64,000 nucleotides of DNA from a bacterium (GCA_030824495.1 JAVBXP010000013.1:1-64000), one strand, 5' to 3'. Numbered from the stretch's first letter, positions 1 through 9,744 are shown. Notes: generated from the letters alone by a model not told the origin. Program-made: numbers and translations.

Positions 1-491
1 CGCCTGAGGAGGCGCCGCCGGTGCAGGTCATCGCCCCGCCGCCGATCGCGCCGCCGCCGCCCATCGACGATAAGGAAGTGACCCCGGCGCCGCCCCCCAA
101 GGCGACCGTTGCGGCCAAGCCCACCGAAGCGGCCATCAAGCGCGCCCGTTACGACGTCGCGGTGATCCATGCGCTGGACAAGATCGCGGCCGAATCGATC
201 CGCTTTGAAGCCGCGGTGGGCAGGCCCGTGCGCTACAAGAACCTCGTCTTCACCGTGAAGGCCTGTGAGCGCTCGGCCGGCGACGAGGCCGTCGAAGACT
301 CGATGGCCTACATGACCGTTGAGTCCCAGCCGCGTTCAGCGCCCGGCAAGCCGACGCCGCCGCCGCGCCAGACCTTCCGAGGGTGGATGTACGCATCCTC
401 GCCCGGTCTGCATCCGCTGGAACACCCGGTCTATGACGCCTGGCTGATCACCTGCAGAGCCGCCGCGCCGGTCCCGGTCGCCGCCCGCTGA
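1..491 (+). CDS. DUF2155 domain-containing protein, 5' end outside the window
   Basis: The reading frame is open to the first base of the window, so the start and probably a signal peptide are missing. The visible N-terminal part is a proline/alanine-rich linker. The C-terminal half carries the conserved block [12 protein letters not shown] followed by [13 protein letters not shown], which is typical of DUF2155, a small and probably periplasmic family of alphaproteobacteria with no assigned reaction. Two cysteines remain (in KACERS and at ITC) and could form a disulfide. In many relatives this gene sits beside aat, as here, but here it converges on aat and the two 3' ends overlap by 61 bp. 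Family assignment is fairly sure; role is unknown. Confidence 0.8.
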   Translation, partial: PEEAPPVQVIAPPPIAPPPPIDDKEVTPAPPPKATVAAKPTEAAIKRARYDVAVIHALDKIAAESIRFEAAVGRPVRYKNLVFTVKACERSAGDEAVEDSMAYMTVESQPRSAPGKPTPPPRQTFRGWMYASSPGLHPLEHPVYDAWLITCRAAAPVPVAAR

Positions 492-1078
492 AAATCGGCG
501 GCCACGGGCAGGGCCCGGGCCAGTCGCCGATGATATTCGGCGCGGGGAATCTCCTGGGTCCCGAACTGCGTGAGATGATCGGTGATGAACTGGGCGTCCA
601 GCAGCCGGAAGCCGTCGGCGACAAGCCGCGCCACCAGATGGACCAGGGCGACCTTCGAGGCGTCGGTTTCGCGCGAGAACATGCTCTCGCCGAAGAAGGC
701 GCCGCCTAGCGACACCCCATAGAGCCCGCCGACCAGTTGGCCGTCTCGCCAGCATTCGACGCTGTGCGCATGACCGATCTCATACAGTTGGGCGTAGAGG
801 TTCTCGATCACGCCGTTGATCCAGGTCTCGGTCCGCCCTGGCTTTGAAGCGGCGCACTCCAGCACCACCTGCGGGAAGGCGCTGTCGATGCGGATTTCAA
901 ATGGATCGCCACGCACTGTGCGGGCAAGGCGCCGGGAGACGTGAAACCCGTCCAGCGGGATCACGCCTCGTTTTTCCGGGTCTATCAGGAAGACGCTTTC
1001 GTCTTCCCGCGCGTCGGCCATCGGGAAGACGCCGCGCGCGTAGCACTCCAGCAGATCGCGGGGGCCGAAGGTGTCCAT
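431..1078 (-). CDS. aat: Leucyl/phenylalanyl-tRNA--protein transferase
   Basis: Transfers Leu or Phe from aminoacyl-tRNA to the N-terminus of proteins that begin with Arg or Lys, marking them for ClpS/ClpAP in the bacterial N-degron pathway (cytoplasm). The 215-residue product shows the family blocks in order: [10 protein letters not shown] near the N-terminus, [38 protein letters not shown] and [19 protein letters not shown]. The frame continues upstream to 1261, but that part lies inside accC and resembles no Aat sequence. The ATG at 1078, 20 bp after the accC stop, gives the usual family length. It is the last gene of aroQ-accB-accC-aat. Confidence 0.93.
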   Translation of the reverse strand: MDTFGPRDLLECYARGVFPMADAREDESVFLIDPEKRGVIPLDGFHVSRRLARTVRGDPFEIRIDSAFPQVVLECAASKPGRTETWINGVIENLYAQLYEIGHAHSVECWRDGQLVGGLYGVSLGGAFFGESMFSRETDASKVALVHLVARLVADGFRLLDAQFITDHLTQFGTQEIPRAEYHRRLARALPVAADFQRAATGTGAAALQVISQAS

Positions 1079-1098
1079 GCGGCCTTGACGGCGATCCT

Positions 1099-2448
1099 CT
1101 AGGCCTCTGCCTGCGCCTTCATCCACCGTTCCAGCCAGTGGATGTTGTAGTCGCCTGCCAGGATGTCGGGCTGTTGCAGCAGTTCCTGGAACAACGGGAT
1201 CGAGGTTTCGATGCCGCCGACCACCATCTCGTTCAGGCAGCGGTTGAGGCGTGCGATGCACTCCTCGCGGTCGCGGCCATGGACGATGAGCTTGCCAACC
1301 AGACTGTCGTAGTCGGGCGGGACCGAATAGCCGGCATAGAGCGCGCTATCGAGGCGCACGCCCAGGCCGCCGGGGGCATGGAAGTCGGTGACCAGGCCCG
1401 GAGACGGAGCGAAGGTCTTCGGATTTTCGGCGTTGATCCGGCACTCGATGGCGTGGCCTTCGAAGACCACGTCCTCTTGGCGGAACGACAGCGGCAGGCC
1501 CGCGGCGATGCGAATCTGTTCGCGGACCAGGTCGATGCCGGTGATGGCTTCGGTGACCGGGTGTTCCACCTGCAGGCGGGTGTTCATCTCGATGAAGAAG
1601 AACTCGCCGTTCTCGTACAGGAACTCGATGGTGCCGACGCCGAGATAGCCGATGGCCTTGACCGCATCGACCACGACCTTGCCGATCTTGGCGCGGGCCG
1701 CGGCGTCGATGACGGGCGAGGGGGCTTCTTCCAGAACCTTCTGGTGGCGGCGCTGCAGCGAGCAGTCGCGTTCCCCGAGGTGGCAGACATTGCCGAACTT
1801 GTCGGCGATGACCTGGATCTCGATATGGCGCGGGGTCTGGAGGTAGCGCTCCATATAGACCGCGTCGTCGCCGAACGCCGCACGCGCCTCGGCGCGAGCG
1901 GTGGAGACCGCCTCGTAGAGGTCTTCCTGGGTCTGGGCGACCTTCATGCCGCGACCACCGCCGCCGGCGGCGGCCTTGATCAGCACGGGGAAGCCGATCT
2001 CCTTGGCGGCGGCGAAAGCCTCTTCCTCGGTCGTGACGGCTCCGTCGGAGCCGGGAACCACAGGGATGCCGGCTTCCTTCACCGCCTGCTTGGCGGTGAT
2101 CTTGTCGCCCATCATCTTGATGTGATCCGAGGTCGGACCGATGAAGGTCAGGCCGTGGGCGGTCACGATCTCGGCGAACCGGGCGTTTTCGGACAGGAAC
2201 CCGTAGCCCGGGTGAATGGCCTGGGCGCCGGTGATCTCCGCCGCGGCGATGATCGAGGGGATGTTCAGGTAGCTCTTGGCCGCCGAAGCCGGGCCGATGC
2301 AGACGCTTTCATCAGCCAGGCGAACCCACATGGCGCCCGCGTCGCGCTCGGAGTGGACCGCCACCGTCGAAATACCCATTTCCTTGCAGGCCCGATGGAT
2401 CCGCAAGGCGATCTCGCCGCGATTGGCGATGAGGATTTTATCGAACAT
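1099..2448 (-). CDS. accC: Acetyl-CoA carboxylase, biotin carboxylase subunit
   Basis: Carboxylates biotin on AccB using ATP and bicarbonate, the first half-reaction of acetyl-CoA carboxylase in fatty-acid synthesis. The 449-residue length is normal. The N-terminal domain starts with [14 protein letters not shown], the ATP-grasp domain has the glycine-rich loop GGGGRGMKV, and the active-site segment [14 protein letters not shown] is intact. It lies 5 bp downstream of accB, so co-translation with its partner is likely. The two remaining subunits, AccA and AccD, are not in this window, as is usual. Confidence 0.97.
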   Translation of the reverse strand: MFDKILIANRGEIALRIHRACKEMGISTVAVHSERDAGAMWVRLADESVCIGPASAAKSYLNIPSIIAAAEITGAQAIHPGYGFLSENARFAEIVTAHGLTFIGPTSDHIKMMGDKITAKQAVKEAGIPVVPGSDGAVTTEEEAFAAAKEIGFPVLIKAAAGGGGRGMKVAQTQEDLYEAVSTARAEARAAFGDDAVYMERYLQTPRHIEIQVIADKFGNVCHLGERDCSLQRRHQKVLEEAPSPVIDAAARAKIGKVVVDAVKAIGYLGVGTIEFLYENGEFFFIEMNTRLQVEHPVTEAITGIDLVREQIRIAAGLPLSFRQEDVVFEGHAIECRINAENPKTFAPSPGLVTDFHAPGGLGVRLDSALYAGYSVPPDYDSLVGKLIVHGRDREECIARLNRCLNEMVVGGIETSIPLFQELLQQPDILAGDYNIHWLERWMKAQAEA

Positions 2449-2453
2449 CGATC

Positions 2454-2930
2454 CTACTCGATGACAACCAGAGGCTCGCCGAACTCGACGGGCTGGGCGT
2501 CCTCGACGATGATCTCCACGACCTTGCCGGCCTTGGGGGCGGGGATCGGGTTCATGGTCTTCATTGCTTCGACGATCATCAGCGTCTGACCGGCGCTGAC
2601 CATGTCGCCGACCTTCACGAAGGCGGGGGCGTCGGGCTGCGGCTGCAGATAGACGGTGCCGACCATCGGCGAGTTGACGACGTCGCCCTTTCGGCGTTCG
2701 GGCGCGGCGGCTTCACCGGCCGGAGCGGCGGCGGCGGGCGCGGCTGCGAGGGGGGCCGGAGCGGCGGCGTACTGGATCGGGGCCGAGGTCAACGTCTTGG
2801 CCACCCGGATCTTCAGTCCATCGCACTCGACTTCGATTTCCGACAGGCCGGTGTCTGTCAGAATGTCGGCCAGCTTGCGCACCATGCGGGCGTCGATCGG
2901 ATCGGCAGGAGCCTTGGGACTGCTAGCCAT
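2454..2930 (-). CDS. accB: Biotin carboxyl carrier protein of acetyl-CoA carboxylase
   Basis: Carries the biotin cofactor between biotin carboxylase and carboxyltransferase. In this 158-residue protein a conserved N-terminal segment (about 10-45) is followed by an Ala/Pro-rich flexible linker (about 52-78) and the C-terminal biotinyl domain. The biotinylated lysine lies in EAMKTMN, and the return strand ends GEPLVVIE. An AAGGA ribosome binding site precedes the ATG. Between aroQ and accC in the same leftward operon. Confidence 0.97.
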   Translation of the reverse strand: MASSPKAPADPIDARMVRKLADILTDTGLSEIEVECDGLKIRVAKTLTSAPIQYAAAPAPLAAAPAAAAPAGEAAAPERRKGDVVNSPMVGTVYLQPQPDAPAFVKVGDMVSAGQTLMIVEAMKTMNPIPAPKAGKVVEIIVEDAQPVEFGEPLVVIE

Positions 2931-2957
2931 ATTCTATTCCTTAACTTGGGTTGAGGC

Positions 2958-3395
2958 TCAGCGGGCCAGGCCCGCGGCGGCCTCGACGGCCAGTTCATAG
3001 CTTGCCCCGCCGAAACCGGAGACAACTCCAGTGGCGGCCAGGGAGACAAAGGTTTCACGACGGAACGTCTCACGCGCCGCCGGGTTTGACAGGTGACACT
3101 CGACGATCGGGATATCGAGCGTCTTGAGGGCGTCCAGCAGGGCGACGGACGTGTGTCCGTAGCCCGCCGGGTTGATCACCAGGGCGCAGGCCTCTGTGCG
3201 AGCCTCCTGCACCCAGTCGATCAACTGGCCCTCGTGGTTGGATTGGCGGAAGATCACGGCATGACCAAGGGCGCCGGCGCGACGCTCGCAACGTGTGCGG
3301 ACGTCCTCCAGCGTTTCCTTCCCGTAAATCTCCGGCTCCCGGACCCCCAAGAGGTTGAGGTTGGGCCCGCTAAGCACATAGATCGGTTTCGACAT
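2958..3395 (-). CDS. aroQ: 3-dehydroquinate dehydratase, type II
   Basis: Converts 3-dehydroquinate to 3-dehydroshikimate in the shikimate pathway. At 145 residues it has the small type II fold, with [16 protein letters not shown] (active-site loop and Tyr), [12 protein letters not shown] (substrate-binding Asn, and a His in the second loop) and VECHLSNP (catalytic His). A GGAG sequence lies just upstream of the ATG. It is the first gene of aroQ-accB-accC-aat, with 27 bp to accB. Linking aroQ to accBC is common in proteobacteria. Confidence 0.96.
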   Translation of the reverse strand: MSKPIYVLSGPNLNLLGVREPEIYGKETLEDVRTRCERRAGALGHAVIFRQSNHEGQLIDWVQEARTEACALVINPAGYGHTSVALLDALKTLDIPIVECHLSNPAARETFRRETFVSLAATGVVSGFGGASYELAVEAAAGLAR

Positions 3396-3482
3396 TCGGC
3401 TCCGCCGTCGATTCCGCCGTCTTGTAACGGTCGGCGGCGGGGGTCACAAGCATTCGGCAACTTCAAGCTTCACGAGGGCGTC

Positions 3483-3683
3483 ATGACGCTGACCATAAAC
3501 GGCGAGGAAAGGGCCTTCGGAGCCCTGTCGAACGTGGCCGCATTGGTGGCCGAGCTGGGCTTGGACGCGCGCAAGGTCGCGGTGGAACGCAATCTGGAGA
3601 TCGTGCCGCGTTCGGCCTATCTGCAGACCGCGATCGCCGACGGCGACCGCATCGAGATCGTGCATTTTATCGGAGGTGGCTGA
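3483..3683 (+). CDS. thiS: Sulfur carrier protein ThiS
   Basis: Small ubiquitin-like protein (66 residues) that delivers sulfur as a C-terminal thiocarboxylate to ThiG for the thiazole part of thiamine. It begins TLTINGEER, the usual first beta strand, and ends FIGGG, so the obligatory C-terminal Gly-Gly is present. The frame extends upstream without a stop, but that part is antisense to aroQ; the ATG at 3483 fits the family length. It sits divergently beside aroQ and just before thiG. I saw no TPP riboswitch in the short upstream gap. Confidence 0.93.
   Translation: MTLTINGEERAFGALSNVAALVAELGLDARKVAVERNLEIVPRSAYLQTAIADGDRIEIVHFIGGG
3672..3677 (+). promoter_or_regulatory. Ribosome binding site that fixes the thiG start
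   Basis: GGAGGT lies inside the last codons of thiS, 7 nt before the ATG at 3685. It favours that ATG over the in-frame GTG at 3676, which would leave no room for a ribosome binding site. thiG translation is therefore probably coupled to thiS. Confidence 0.7.
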
Positions 3684-3684
3684 C

Positions 3685-4473
3685 ATGGACGGGTCTATCC
3701 AACAAGGAGACACGTGGACGGTAGCTGGCCGCACATTCACCTCGCGCCTGATCGTGGGCACCGGCAAGTACAAGGACTACGCCGAGAACGCGGCGGCCGC
3801 CGAGGCGGCGGGGGCCGAGATCGTCACGGTCGCGGTGCGCCGGGTGAACCTCAGCGATCCTAACCAGCCCATGCTGGTCGACTATGTGAGTCCCGAGCGG
3901 TTCACCTTCCTGCCCAACACCGCCGGCTGTTTCACCGGCGAAGATGCAATCCGGACCCTGCGCCTGGCGCGCGAGGCCGGCGGCTGGGACCTGGTGAAGC
4001 TGGAGGTGCTGTCCAACACCAAGCACCTGCTGCCGGATATGGAAGAGACCCTGCGCGCGCTGAAGCTGCTGGTCGCCGACGGCTTCCAGGTGATGGTCTA
4101 TTGCAGCGACGACCCGGTCTACGCCCAAAAGCTGGAAGACGCCGGCGCGTGCGCGATCATGCCGGCGGCTGCGCCGATCGGGTCGGGCCGGGGCATCCAG
4201 AACTTCCTGAACCTCGGCTTGATCATCGAGCAGTCCAAGGTGCCGGTGCTGGTCGACGCGGGCGTGGGCACCGCGTCTGACGCCGTCCTGGCGATGGAGA
4301 CCGGCTGCGACGCAGTGTTGATGAACACCGCCATCGCCGGGGCGACGTCGCCTATCCGCATGGCCAATGCGATGAAGCACGCGGTGATCGCCGGCCGGGA
4401 ATCGTTTTTGGCAGGACGCATGCCAAAACGTATGTATGCTGAGCCATCCTCACCGTTAGCTGGCTTGATTTGA
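3685..4473 (+). CDS. thiG: Thiazole synthase
   Basis: Condenses 1-deoxyxylulose 5-phosphate, dehydroglycine and ThiS thiocarboxylate into the thiazole phosphate of thiamine. The 262-residue TIM barrel shows [12 protein letters not shown] at the start, the Schiff-base lysine in DLVKLEVL, and phosphate-binding glycines in PIGSGRGI and in [11 protein letters not shown]. An alternative GTG start at 3676 would add three residues. It starts 1 bp after the thiS stop. Its own stop overlaps the next gene, giving a thiS-thiG-DsbA-like string; other thiazole-branch genes are not visible here. Confidence 0.96.
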   Translation: MDGSIQQGDTWTVAGRTFTSRLIVGTGKYKDYAENAAAAEAAGAEIVTVAVRRVNLSDPNQPMLVDYVSPERFTFLPNTAGCFTGEDAIRTLRLAREAGGWDLVKLEVLSNTKHLLPDMEETLRALKLLVADGFQVMVYCSDDPVYAQKLEDAGACAIMPAAAPIGSGRGIQNFLNLGLIIEQSKVPVLVDAGVGTASDAVLAMETGCDAVLMNTAIAGATSPIRMANAMKHAVIAGRESFLAGRMPKRMYAEPSSPLAGLI

Positions 4474-5126
4474 TGACCCTGAGCGTCGACGTCTTCTGGT
4501 CCTTCCGCAGTCCCTATTCCTATCTGGTGACCCCGCGTTTGCGGGAATTGGCGGAAACCTACGACGTCGATGTTCGGATCCGGCCTGTCTATCCGCTGGC
4601 CGTGCGTTCGGAGGGGTTCTTCACCAAGCAGGACCCGTTGTTCATCCCCTATTTGATGCGCGACATCCGAAGGCTGGCGGAGTTCCTGGAGCTGCCGCTG
4701 GCTTGGCCAAAGCCTGATCCTGTGGTGGTCGATTTCGCCACCCTGAACGGGGCCAAGGATCAACCGCACCTGGACCTGCTGATGCCGCTCGGCGTGATGG
4801 CGGGGCGAACGCCGCAGGGTCTGGCCTTCTATGACGAGGTCAGCCGGCTGATCTGGCGCGGCGGCGAGCAGCCTTGGATCGAGGGCGATCAGGTCCGCGA
4901 GGCTATCAGCCGGGCTGGCCTGGACATGGATTTGCTCGCCAGCGCCGCACAGGCTCAAGCCGCGGAGATCGCCGCCGAGATCGAGGCCAGCCAGGAAGCT
5001 CACCGCGAGGCGGGCCACTGGGGCGTGCCGACCATGGTGTTCGAGAACGAACCCTTCTTCGGACAAGACCGCTTCGATGTGCTGGTGTGGCGGCTGAAGC
5101 AGCGCGGGATGACACCGCGCGCCTGA
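4473..5126 (+). CDS. DsbA-family protein, 2-hydroxychromene-2-carboxylate isomerase-like
   Basis: The 217-residue product begins VDVFWSFRSPYSYL, the signature of the GST-kappa/HCCA-isomerase branch of the DsbA thioredoxin fold. The catalytic position is Ser rather than a CxxC cysteine pair. The C-terminal GHWGVPTMVFENEPFFGQDRFDVL block is also typical and provides the cis-Pro loop. Members of this branch isomerise or conjugate aromatic compounds using glutathione; the substrate here cannot be told. The ATG at 4473 overlaps the thiG stop (TGATG), so it is translationally coupled to thiamine genes. No signal peptide is seen. Confidence 0.82.
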   Translation: MTLSVDVFWSFRSPYSYLVTPRLRELAETYDVDVRIRPVYPLAVRSEGFFTKQDPLFIPYLMRDIRRLAEFLELPLAWPKPDPVVVDFATLNGAKDQPHLDLLMPLGVMAGRTPQGLAFYDEVSRLIWRGGEQPWIEGDQVREAISRAGLDMDLLASAAQAQAAEIAAEIEASQEAHREAGHWGVPTMVFENEPFFGQDRFDVLVWRLKQRGMTPRA

Positions 5127-5142
5127 GGAAACGGGAAGCGCG

Positions 5143-5940
5143 ATGGGCCAGGCGAACGGGCGGAAGTCGATTTTCATCACCGGAGCGGCCTCCGGCATGG
5201 GCCTGGAGACCGCCAGGTTGTTCGCCGGCAAGGGCTGGTTCGTCGGCGGCTATGACGTCAACGCCGCCGGGCTGGCTTCCTTGGAGGCCGAACTCGGCGC
5301 GGGCAATTGCCTGGTCCGCCCGCTGGATGTGACCGACCGCGAGGACTACCGCGCAGCGCTGGCGGATTTCTCCATCGCGACGGACGGCAAGCTGGACCTG
5401 CTGTTCAACAACGCCGGGATCGGCCGGGGAGGGCCGTTCGCCGAGCAACCCTTCGAGGATGTGATCGCGGTCGTCCAGGTCAATTTGATGGGCGTGCTGA
5501 TCGGCATCCACGAGGCGATCGGCCTGCTGAAGGCCACACCGAACTCGCTGTGCTTCACGACGTCATCTTCGTCGGCGACCTTCGGCATGGCCAATATCGC
5601 CGTCTATTCAGCCACCAAACACGCGGTGAAGGGGCTGTCCGAAGCCCTGTCGGTGGAGTTCAAGGCCTATGGGGTGCGGGTCGCCGATGTGCTGCCGGGC
5701 GTGATCGATACGCCGATCCTGCCGCCGGGCGTCGCCGCCGGGGCGCCTAAGGATGGGATGTTCCGGGCCATTCCGCCGGTCGAGGTCGCCAAGGTGGTGT
5801 GGGAGGCCTACCACGCCGACATCCTGCACTGGTACGTCCCGCCGGAATTGGTCGAGCTGGACAAGGCTGCGACCCTGGCGCCCGAGGCCACCCGAGATCA
5901 GATGGCTCAAGGCGGATTGTTCAACAACGCCGACGGCTAG
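5143..5940 (+). CDS. Short-chain dehydrogenase/reductase (SDR)
   Basis: The 265-residue classical SDR has the nucleotide-binding TGAASGMG near residue 14, LLFNNAGIG, a serine-rich segment before the catalytic YSATK (Tyr and Lys) and VLPGVIDTPI. An Asp at the end of the second strand (GGYDVNA) suggests NAD(H) preference. The substrate is unknown. It follows the DsbA-like gene by 16 bp. Its TAG stop shares a CTAG with the stop of the convergent FAD oxidoreductase. Confidence 0.88.
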   Translation: MGQANGRKSIFITGAASGMGLETARLFAGKGWFVGGYDVNAAGLASLEAELGAGNCLVRPLDVTDREDYRAALADFSIATDGKLDLLFNNAGIGRGGPFAEQPFEDVIAVVQVNLMGVLIGIHEAIGLLKATPNSLCFTTSSSSATFGMANIAVYSATKHAVKGLSEALSVEFKAYGVRVADVLPGVIDTPILPPGVAAGAPKDGMFRAIPPVEVAKVVWEAYHADILHWYVPPELVELDKAATLAPEATRDQMAQGGLFNNADG

Positions 5941-7430
5941 GCCGCCGCTTTGATCATGTCGGCCTCGGGCGAGAGGCCGACGCCCTGCATCAGCTCCACA
6001 CGGCCCGGCCCTGGTTTGGGCGGATAGGCGTGAGCCTTAAGCGCGCGGCGGGTGGCCCAATAGCGCATGATCTTGGCGATATTGTCCGGCCGCTTCAGCC
6101 AGGCGGACGGATGCTCCAGCATGTGGAAGCCGCGCAGGGCTTCGCGCAGCAGGTTGGCGTCCGAGCGGACGGCGATGTTCACCCCGTCCTCCAGGAAGCT
6201 CTTGAGCACCCGGCTCTTGATGCTCGGGCGATAGCCTGGCGTCAGGTTCTGCTTGGCGCGACGGATAGCGGAGCGATCCTGGTCGCGCATGTTGAGGTAG
6301 TAGGGGCGCAACTCAGCGGTCACCCGTTCCTGATACTCCGTGATGCGGTCGCCGGCGTCCTCGGTCGAGACCACGACGTCACGCAATAGATAGGCGCTGA
6401 CCGCCGCAAATGAGCAGCCGCGCCCATAGAGCGGATTGGTTCGCACCAAACTGTCGCCGACGGCGAAGTAACCCAGCACCGCCGGCGTTCCATCGCCGCT
6501 GATGTCTCGCCAGCGGCTGTTGAGCTCGCCCATGCCATAGACGCGGCCGACGCCTTCGGACACCGCTGGGTCGATCCACGGGACCAGGCCGGGGATGCGG
6601 GTGCAGACGGCTTGGAAGACCTCGGGTTTCACCATGGCCTTGCGCAGTTCGAGCTCCACCTCGGGCACGCAGATGGTGATGGAGAAGCAGCCGTTATCGC
6701 CTGGGAACAGACCGAACTTGAGGAAGCCCAGGTCGCCGGTGCCGGGAGCCTTTGTGCGAGGTTCCTCCACGCCTGGCAGCAGGCGAAAGTGGCGGGTGAA
6801 GTAGATGATGCCGGTGCTCTCGCTCTCCTCGGTGATCGCAGCGCCCTCTTCGACGAGTTGTTCGATCCCGGACGAGGTGCGGCCGCCGGCGTCGATCACG
6901 ATGTCGCCGATGACGTCGCGGGCGCCCGCCGCATCGGTTACCGAAACGCCGACCACCCGCAGACCCTCCGGCGTTAGTTGGGTGAGCAGCTTTCGGACGA
7001 AGGTCTCCGAGGCGATCCGCACATTGGGGTGGTGTTCGACATAACGCCGGATCACCAGCTCCAGGGTGGTGCGACGGCTGGTCAGCACGACGAAGTCGCG
7101 GTCCTCGGGCCGCGGGCGATAGTCGGCGCGATGGAGGTCGGTGAGCATGCGGTCGAAGCCGAGCTCGCGGCATCCCGCCCGCAAAAGATCGGCGTGAAGC
7201 TCAGGGTGCTCGGTCTTGATGATGGTCCGCAGCCGCGCCAGGAAGGCATGGCTATGCCTCAGATGGCCGACGCCGCGCCGGCTCCAGTCTTGGAAGACTT
7301 CGTCCGGTCCACCGGTGGGCGGAGGAGGGTCGCGTTCGAGAATAACGATGTCGCGTCCGGTCGGCGCCAGGGCCAGCGCCGTGCACAATCCAGCGATCCC
7401 GGCCCCGATCACCAATACACGTTCGTGCAT
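5937..7430 (-). CDS. FAD-dependent oxidoreductase (monooxygenase-like)
   Basis: A 497-residue flavoprotein. The N-terminus has the dinucleotide-binding motif VIGAGIAGL (about residues 6-14) ending in ILERD. The middle has the second FAD motif, DIVIDAGGRTS, and FAVGDSLVRTNPLYGRGC matches the GD motif that contacts the FAD ribityl chain. This layout is that of group A flavin monooxygenases and geranylgeranyl-reductase-like enzymes; the substrate is not evident. The ATG at 7430 opens directly on the FAD motif. No close operon partner is seen; the upstream gap (7431-7552) has an imperfect inverted repeat of GGCTC/GAGCC type. Confidence 0.82.
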   Translation of the reverse strand: MHERVLVIGAGIAGLCTALALAPTGRDIVILERDPPPPTGGPDEVFQDWSRRGVGHLRHSHAFLARLRTIIKTEHPELHADLLRAGCRELGFDRMLTDLHRADYRPRPEDRDFVVLTSRRTTLELVIRRYVEHHPNVRIASETFVRKLLTQLTPEGLRVVGVSVTDAAGARDVIGDIVIDAGGRTSSGIEQLVEEGAAITEESESTGIIYFTRHFRLLPGVEEPRTKAPGTGDLGFLKFGLFPGDNGCFSITICVPEVELELRKAMVKPEVFQAVCTRIPGLVPWIDPAVSEGVGRVYGMGELNSRWRDISGDGTPAVLGYFAVGDSLVRTNPLYGRGCSFAAVSAYLLRDVVVSTEDAGDRITEYQERVTAELRPYYLNMRDQDRSAIRRAKQNLTPGYRPSIKSRVLKSFLEDGVNIAVRSDANLLREALRGFHMLEHPSAWLKRPDNIAKIMRYWATRRALKAHAYPPKPGPGRVELMQGVGLSPEADMIKAAA

Positions 7431-7552
7431 TTTCTTACTCAGGCTCCCCCGTTGCTGGACGGACTGTTCCCTAAGTTCCCTGGGGAGAGCCTAGCGGTGT
7501 CGTCAGACGGCGGGAAGCCTGAGTTTTGGAGCTGAATGCGCCGGAGAAGGCG

Positions 7553-8302
7553 CTAGGAGGGCTTTACGTTCGGCACGGTTTTCAGCTTGCCGGTTTTGGC
7601 TTCTTCGATCGCCGCCCGCAGCGCTGCGATATCGGCGCCGGGGATCATCGTGTCGCCGATGATAAAGGCCGGCGTGCCTTCGATAGCCAGCGCCTGGGCC
7701 AGTTCGCGGGTGTCGGCGATGTGCTTCTGAACAGCGGGAGAGGCGCCTGCCGCCTTGGCGGCGGCCGGATCCACGCCGGCGGCGCGTAGGTGGCGGTCGA
7801 TTGATGCGGCGTCCAGGGCCTTCTCGGCCATGAAGGCTTCGAATAGCTTCAGGGTCTTGGGCTTGGCCGGTTCGGAGAGGGCGACCTGGGCGGCCAGGTT
7901 CGACTCGCCGCCGAAGATCGGGAATTCCTTGAAGACGAATCGGACGTCGGGGTTCTCTGCGATCAGCTTCAGAACCTCAGGCGCGCTCACCTTGCAGTAG
8001 CCGCAGCGGTAGTCGAAGAACTCGACCACGGTGATCTTCCCGTCTGGGTTGGCCACGAAGTCGCGCGGATCGCGCTCAAGCTGGGCGCGGTACTTGCCAA
8101 GCGAGGCCTTGGCCGCTTCGGCGGCGGCGACCTGCTTGTTTTCCTGAAGCTTCTGGACGGCTTCCTCGATCACCTCGGGATGCTCGAGCAGATAGGTTCG
8201 CACCTTCTGGCCGAAGTCGTCGTCGGGCTTCTTCGCGCAGGCGGCGAGCGGCAGGGCGAGGGCGGCGCAAAGCGCGAGAGCCGCGCGAGTGGTCATGGTC
8301 AT
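7553..8302 (-). CDS. DsbA-family thiol:disulfide oxidoreductase, lipoprotein
   Basis: The 249-residue envelope protein has a signal peptide ending in a lipobox (LPLAAC, about residues 18-23), so it is probably a lipoprotein. A helical linker follows, then a thioredoxin-fold domain with the redox motif CGYC in FFDYRCGYCKV and the cis-Pro loop EGTPAFIIGD. The helical insertion and C-terminal part resemble the DsbA/ScsC type, which oxidises or isomerises protein disulfides. An upstream TTG (8311) and an internal ATG (8296) are alternative starts. It lies 38 bp downstream of the M48 peptidase start region, in the same direction, as expected for an envelope quality-control pair. Confidence 0.88.
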   Translation of the reverse strand: MTMTTRAALALCAALALPLAACAKKPDDDFGQKVRTYLLEHPEVIEEAVQKLQENKQVAAAEAAKASLGKYRAQLERDPRDFVANPDGKITVVEFFDYRCGYCKVSAPEVLKLIAENPDVRFVFKEFPIFGGESNLAAQVALSEPAKPKTLKLFEAFMAEKALDAASIDRHLRAAGVDPAAAKAAGASPAVQKHIADTRELAQALAIEGTPAFIIGDTMIPGADIAALRAAIEEAKTGKLKTVPNVKPS

Positions 8303-8340
8303 GTAGGCCAAATAGGTGAGAAGCGGGGGTTTGCGAAGCG

Positions 8341-9744
8341 TCAGCGTGACGAACGTCGCGTGATCGAGCCTTCAGAGGCAAGATCCTTGAGATCGTCCTT
8401 GCTGGGTTTTGACGTCAATACGATGTCCGTCGCGCGGCGCCATTCCGGCGTGTCCTTGTCGAGTTTCTCGCGTGCGCGCATGGCGAAGACCCGCGCCTGC
8501 TGCGGATCGCCTACCGCGAAGAAGTACTCGCCGGTGGCCAAGCGGGCGAGGCCCTCCTTGCCCTGCTTGTCATAGGCTTGGGCCAGGATGCGCCATGCGG
8601 CGGCGTTGTCGTGTTCCTGGGTCAGGGCCTTTCGAAGTTCGCCCACGCCTTCCTCGACCTTCTTGTCGTCGTCGAGCGCGATAAGGGTCTGGCCAAGGTT
8701 GATGCGCAGCAATGGCGCGTCGGGTTTCAGCTCGACCGACTTGCGCTGCGGCATTTCAGCCTCCTTGGCGCGGCCGAACTCAAAGAGCACCTGGCCCTTC
8801 AGCTCCCAGAGATAGGGATTGTCGGGCTGCTCGGTCAGCAGGGCGTCGATCAGCTTCAGCGCCTGATCGGGCTGCTTCATCTGATAGTAGGCGATCGCCC
8901 GCGCATAGCGGGCCGGATAGGACGTGTCCTTCTCCGTGTACTTGGTGATGGCCACGGTGGGGTTCAGGAACCCGTCCAGCTTGGCCTTCATGATGCTGTG
9001 CTCGGCCAGCGCCTCGGGCGTGTCGGGCGTGTTGTAGTGGGCGTTTTCTTCGACCCGGTGCCGCAGGGTTTCGATCCGCGACGATGATAGCGGGTGAGAC
9101 CGGAAGTAGGCGAAGCGCCGAGCTTCCTGGAAGACCTCCTGGTAGCGGAAGTTGTCGAAGAACTCGACGAGCCCCTTGCCCGACAGTCCGGCGCGCTCAA
9201 GCATCGCCGCGCCAGCCTGGTCGGCCCGGCTTTCCTGTTCGCGGCTATAGCCCATGGCGCCCAGGCTGCCGAAATAGCTGGCGCTGCCGATCAGACCCGC
9301 GGCGCCTTCGCCCGAGCCGGCGAGCGCGGCCAGCACGCCCAGGCCCATGGTCAGCAGGAAGGGCGTCATGCCCGCCGCCGTCATCTCGCCCGAACGGGCG
9401 GAGTGCCCCGCGGCCAAGTGGCCGACTTCGTGGGCGATGACGCCTTGGAGCTGGTTGGGATTTTCAGATTCCAGGATCAGGCCGGTATAGACGCCCATGA
9501 CCCCGGGGCCGGCGAAGGCCTGCATATCCTTGCCGCCGATCAGCAGAATTTCGATCGAAGTCGAATCAATGCCGGCGGCCTTGAAGATCGGCTCGGAATC
9601 CTTGCGCAGGATTTCCTCGATCTCGGTATCGCGGATCAGGGCGACGCCGTCCTCGGCGCGGGCCGGAACCGGAGGCAGCGCAAGGCTTAGCGCTGCGACG
9701 GCCGCCATCGCGATACGAGAGAACGAGCGAGCAGGGGAAACCAT
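8341..9744 (-). CDS. Periplasmic M48 metallopeptidase with TPR repeats (BepA-like)
   Basis: The product is about 466 residues. A signal peptide ends near VPARAEDG. The M48 peptidase domain has the zinc motif HEVGH and a downstream acidic ligand region (REQESRADQAGAAML). The C-terminal half carries tetratricopeptide-like helices (blocks such as ARAIAYYQMKQPDQALKLID and LLRINLGQTLIALD). This is the architecture of BepA/YfgC, which helps outer-membrane protein assembly and degrades misassembled proteins. The ATG at 9744 has a GGAG 9 nt upstream; the longer frame from 9783 lacks one. Its stop is 38 bp before the DsbA-like start. Confidence 0.88.
   Translation of the reverse strand: MVSPARSFSRIAMAAVAALSLALPPVPARAEDGVALIRDTEIEEILRKDSEPIFKAAGIDSTSIEILLIGGKDMQAFAGPGVMGVYTGLILESENPNQLQGVIAHEVGHLAAGHSARSGEMTAAGMTPFLLTMGLGVLAALAGSGEGAAGLIGSASYFGSLGAMGYSREQESRADQAGAAMLERAGLSGKGLVEFFDNFRYQEVFQEARRFAYFRSHPLSSSRIETLRHRVEENAHYNTPDTPEALAEHSIMKAKLDGFLNPTVAITKYTEKDTSYPARYARAIAYYQMKQPDQALKLIDALLTEQPDNPYLWELKGQVLFEFGRAKEAEMPQRKSVELKPDAPLLRINLGQTLIALDDDKKVEEGVGELRKALTQEHDNAAAWRILAQAYDKQGKEGLARLATGEYFFAVGDPQQARVFAMRAREKLDKDTPEWRRATDIVLTSKPSKDDLKDLASEGSITRRSSR

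Noticed and set aside
3396..3482. TPP riboswitch before thiS
   Set aside because: The gap is under 90 bp and has none of the conserved THI-box sequence.
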